Shown here: positions 13,926 to 14,853 of the stretch, piece by piece
Layout of the letters: each line of letters begins with the position of its first letter
How positions within the stretch are numbered: position 1 is the stretch's first letter
Assembly (NCBI GenBank): GCA_004555635.1
Contig: SFHN01000012.1
Location: 1 to 14,853, forward strand
From: [Eubacterium] saphenum
GTDB lineage: Bacteria > Bacillota > Clostridia > Oscillospirales > Ruminococcaceae
Reading direction: 5' to 3'
DNA length: 14,853 nt
Program-made: the position numbers and the translations under genes
Notes under the pieces: generated by a model
The model's database searches: none
Seen by the model: only the letters and a program-made list of their open reading frames with translations
What the model was told of the DNA's origin: nothing

Positions 13926-14696
13926 CTATTTTTTAAGCTCCCAAAGGATAATCGCAGCCGCTGCCGCCGCGTTAAGCGACTCCGCGCCCGTTATCGGGAT
14001 ATAAACCGCGCTGCCGCACAGCGCCTTCACTTCCTCCGACACGCCCGCGCCCTCGCTGCCTATTACGACCGCCGACTTCTCCGCAAAGCTGAATGCGCCG
14101 AGCCGCCTTGCGCTCTCGTCGAGAAGCGCGCCGTAAAGCTCGAAGCCCCGCTGCTTCAATGTCGGTAGGATTTCCGCAAGCCGCCCCGTTATACAGGGAA
14201 GCCGCAATGCGCTTCCCATCGACGCGCGCAGGGTTTTCGGCGAGTAGATGTCCGCGCAGCTTTCCGAAAGCACCGCGCCGTCAAGCCCCAGTGCCTCCGC
14301 CGTGCGGACAATCGTTCCGACATTTCCGGGGTCCTGCACTCCGTCTAGCACGACAAGCTTTTTCGCGCTGTCGGGGATAGCGCTCTGCGCAGGCATTTGC
14401 GCCACCGCAAACAGTCCCTGCGGCGCCTTTGTATCGGAAATATATTCGCTCAGCTCCTCGGTTATTACCGCGCAGCCGCGAGCGGATTTTTTTAGCGCAG
14501 CCACGGTTTCGGGGTACTTTTCCGCCGACTTTTCGGTGCAGAGGAAAAGCGCGATGTCATAGCCCGTTTTTGCAAGCTCGCCGCAGAGATGGTCGCCCTC
14601 GACGGCGAATTTTCCCTCGCCGCCGCGCAGCTTCTTGTCGCGGAAAAGCTCTCTCACGAGCCTTACGTTCTCGTTTTTTCTTGACGAAATAGTCAT
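13926..14696 (-). CDS. TrmH/SpoU-family RNA 2'-O-methyltransferase (SPOUT)
   Basis: This 256-residue enzyme belongs to the SPOUT class, which methylates ribose 2'-OH groups in rRNA or tRNA using SAM bound in a C-terminal trefoil knot. An N-terminal substrate-binding domain (about 1-100) holds the family start NENVRLVRELFRDKKLR and GKFAVEGDHL (28-37). The knot domain has motif 1, DGVQDPGNVGTIVRTA (118-133), motif 2, IGSEGAGVSEEV (212-223), and motif 3, IPITGAESLNAAAAAAI (233-249). Motif 3 normally reads NVAVA or NVSVA, so the alanine-rich version is slightly unusual but keeps Glu-Ser-Leu-Asn. Position just after rplT is common for YsgA-like members in Bacillota. The RNA target cannot be told from sequence. 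The ATG has AGGGGG 11 bases upstream. Confidence 0.92.
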   Translation of the reverse strand: MTISSRKNENVRLVRELFRDKKLRGGEGKFAVEGDHLCGELAKTGYDIALFLCTEKSAEKYPETVAALKKSARGCAVITEELSEYISDTKAPQGLFAVAQMPAQSAIPDSAKKLVVLDGVQDPGNVGTIVRTAEALGLDGAVLSESCADIYSPKTLRASMGSALRLPCITGRLAEILPTLKQRGFELYGALLDESARRLGAFSFAEKSAVVIGSEGAGVSEEVKALCGSAVYIPITGAESLNAAAAAAIILWELKK

Positions 14697-14725
14697 CGCG
14701 GATTTATCCCCCTACATAGCGAAAA

Positions 14726-14753
14726 TCTCACGCCTGATTGTACGGGCGTGAGA
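14726..14753 (-). terminator. Intrinsic terminator after rplT
   Basis: On the minus strand TCTCACGCC pairs perfectly with GGCGTGAGA over nine base pairs with a ten-base loop. It begins 11 bases after the rplT stop and is followed by TTTTCG. The U-run is only four bases, so termination may be partial and allow read-through into the methyltransferase gene, for which I see no separate promoter. The opposite strand lacks a T-run, so the hairpin serves the minus strand. Confidence 0.78.
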
Positions 14754-14764
14754 TAATATCGCGA

Positions 14765-14853
14765 TTAAAGCGCAGCCTTTGCCTTCTCGGTGAGCGCTGT
14801 AAAGCCTGCAGCGTCGTTGATTGCGATCTCGGAGAGCATCTTTCTGTTGAGTG
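14765..14853 (-). CDS. rplT: Large ribosomal subunit protein bL20, C-terminal end (partial)
   Basis: Only the last 28 codons and the TAA are inside the window; the 5' part lies beyond the right edge. The readable end, LNRKMLSEIA followed by INDAAGFTALTEKAKAAL, matches the C-terminus of ribosomal protein L20, which usually ends in an LNRK...LA segment and then an EKAK-like helix. L20 is needed for early 50S assembly. In most bacteria it is the last gene of infC-rpmI-rplT, and the terminator directly downstream fits that. That infC and rpmI lie outside the window is inference. Confidence 0.9.
   Translation of the reverse strand, partial: LNRKMLSEIAINDAAGFTALTEKAKAAL

Noticed and set aside
1..14853. 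Search by eye for CRISPR arrays, insertion sequences, tRNA genes, attachment sites or defence genes
   Set aside because: No repeated spacer pattern, transposase, terminal inverted repeats or tRNA-like cloverleaf was seen; gaps between genes are nearly all under 110 bases and are accounted for.

Overview
This window is a compact housekeeping block from a bacterium. Every gene I can support lies on the minus strand, so transcription runs from high to low coordinates. The gene content points to Bacillota, class Clostridia, probably an Oscillospiraceae/Ruminococcus-like lineage. The clues are Smc rather than MukB, folate-dependent TrmFO, the yhbY-nadD-yqeK-rsfS set, a radical SAM gene between rnc and smc, and strong GGAGG-type ribosome binding sites. 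The class assignment is reasonable; anything finer is a guess. I saw no mobile element, CRISPR array, tRNA, rRNA or phage gene.

Layout in the direction of transcription: the window opens inside the end of rplT (ribosomal protein L20, 14765-14853), which is closed by a hairpin terminator. Next comes a SPOUT (TrmH/SpoU) RNA 2'-O-methyltransferase (13926-14696). An intergenic stretch of about 105 bases holds two hairpins. Then follows a tightly packed run: topA, trmFO, plsX, rnc, an Elp3-like radical SAM gene, smc, ftsY, rdgB, yhbY, nadD, yqeK and rsfS. Gaps in this run are 0-33 bases, and several genes overlap by 4-14 bases, so it reads as one operon or a few nested ones with translational coupling. 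At the left edge rpsU (ribosomal protein S21, 70-243) has its own near-perfect sigma-A promoter (316-344) and a hairpin at the window edge.

The genes cover the core of growth. They handle DNA topology and chromosome segregation (topA, smc), RNA modification and processing (TrmH-type enzyme, trmFO, rnc), and membrane lipid synthesis (plsX). They also cover protein targeting (ftsY), nucleotide pool cleaning (rdgB), NAD synthesis (nadD), alarmone or dinucleotide hydrolysis (yqeK), and ribosome assembly or silencing (yhbY, rsfS, rpsU, rplT).

I found no convincing new multi-gene system. The items most worth checking are these. First, yqeK appears to start at AUU; the first ATG lies downstream of two of its catalytic motifs, so a standard gene caller would truncate it. 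Second, there is a two-hairpin leader in front of topA. Third, a stand-alone Elp3-like radical SAM protein sits inside the rnc-smc-ftsY run. Several starts differ from the longest possible ORF (topA, trmFO, plsX, smc, rdgB, nadD); I placed them by ribosome binding sites and family N-termini.
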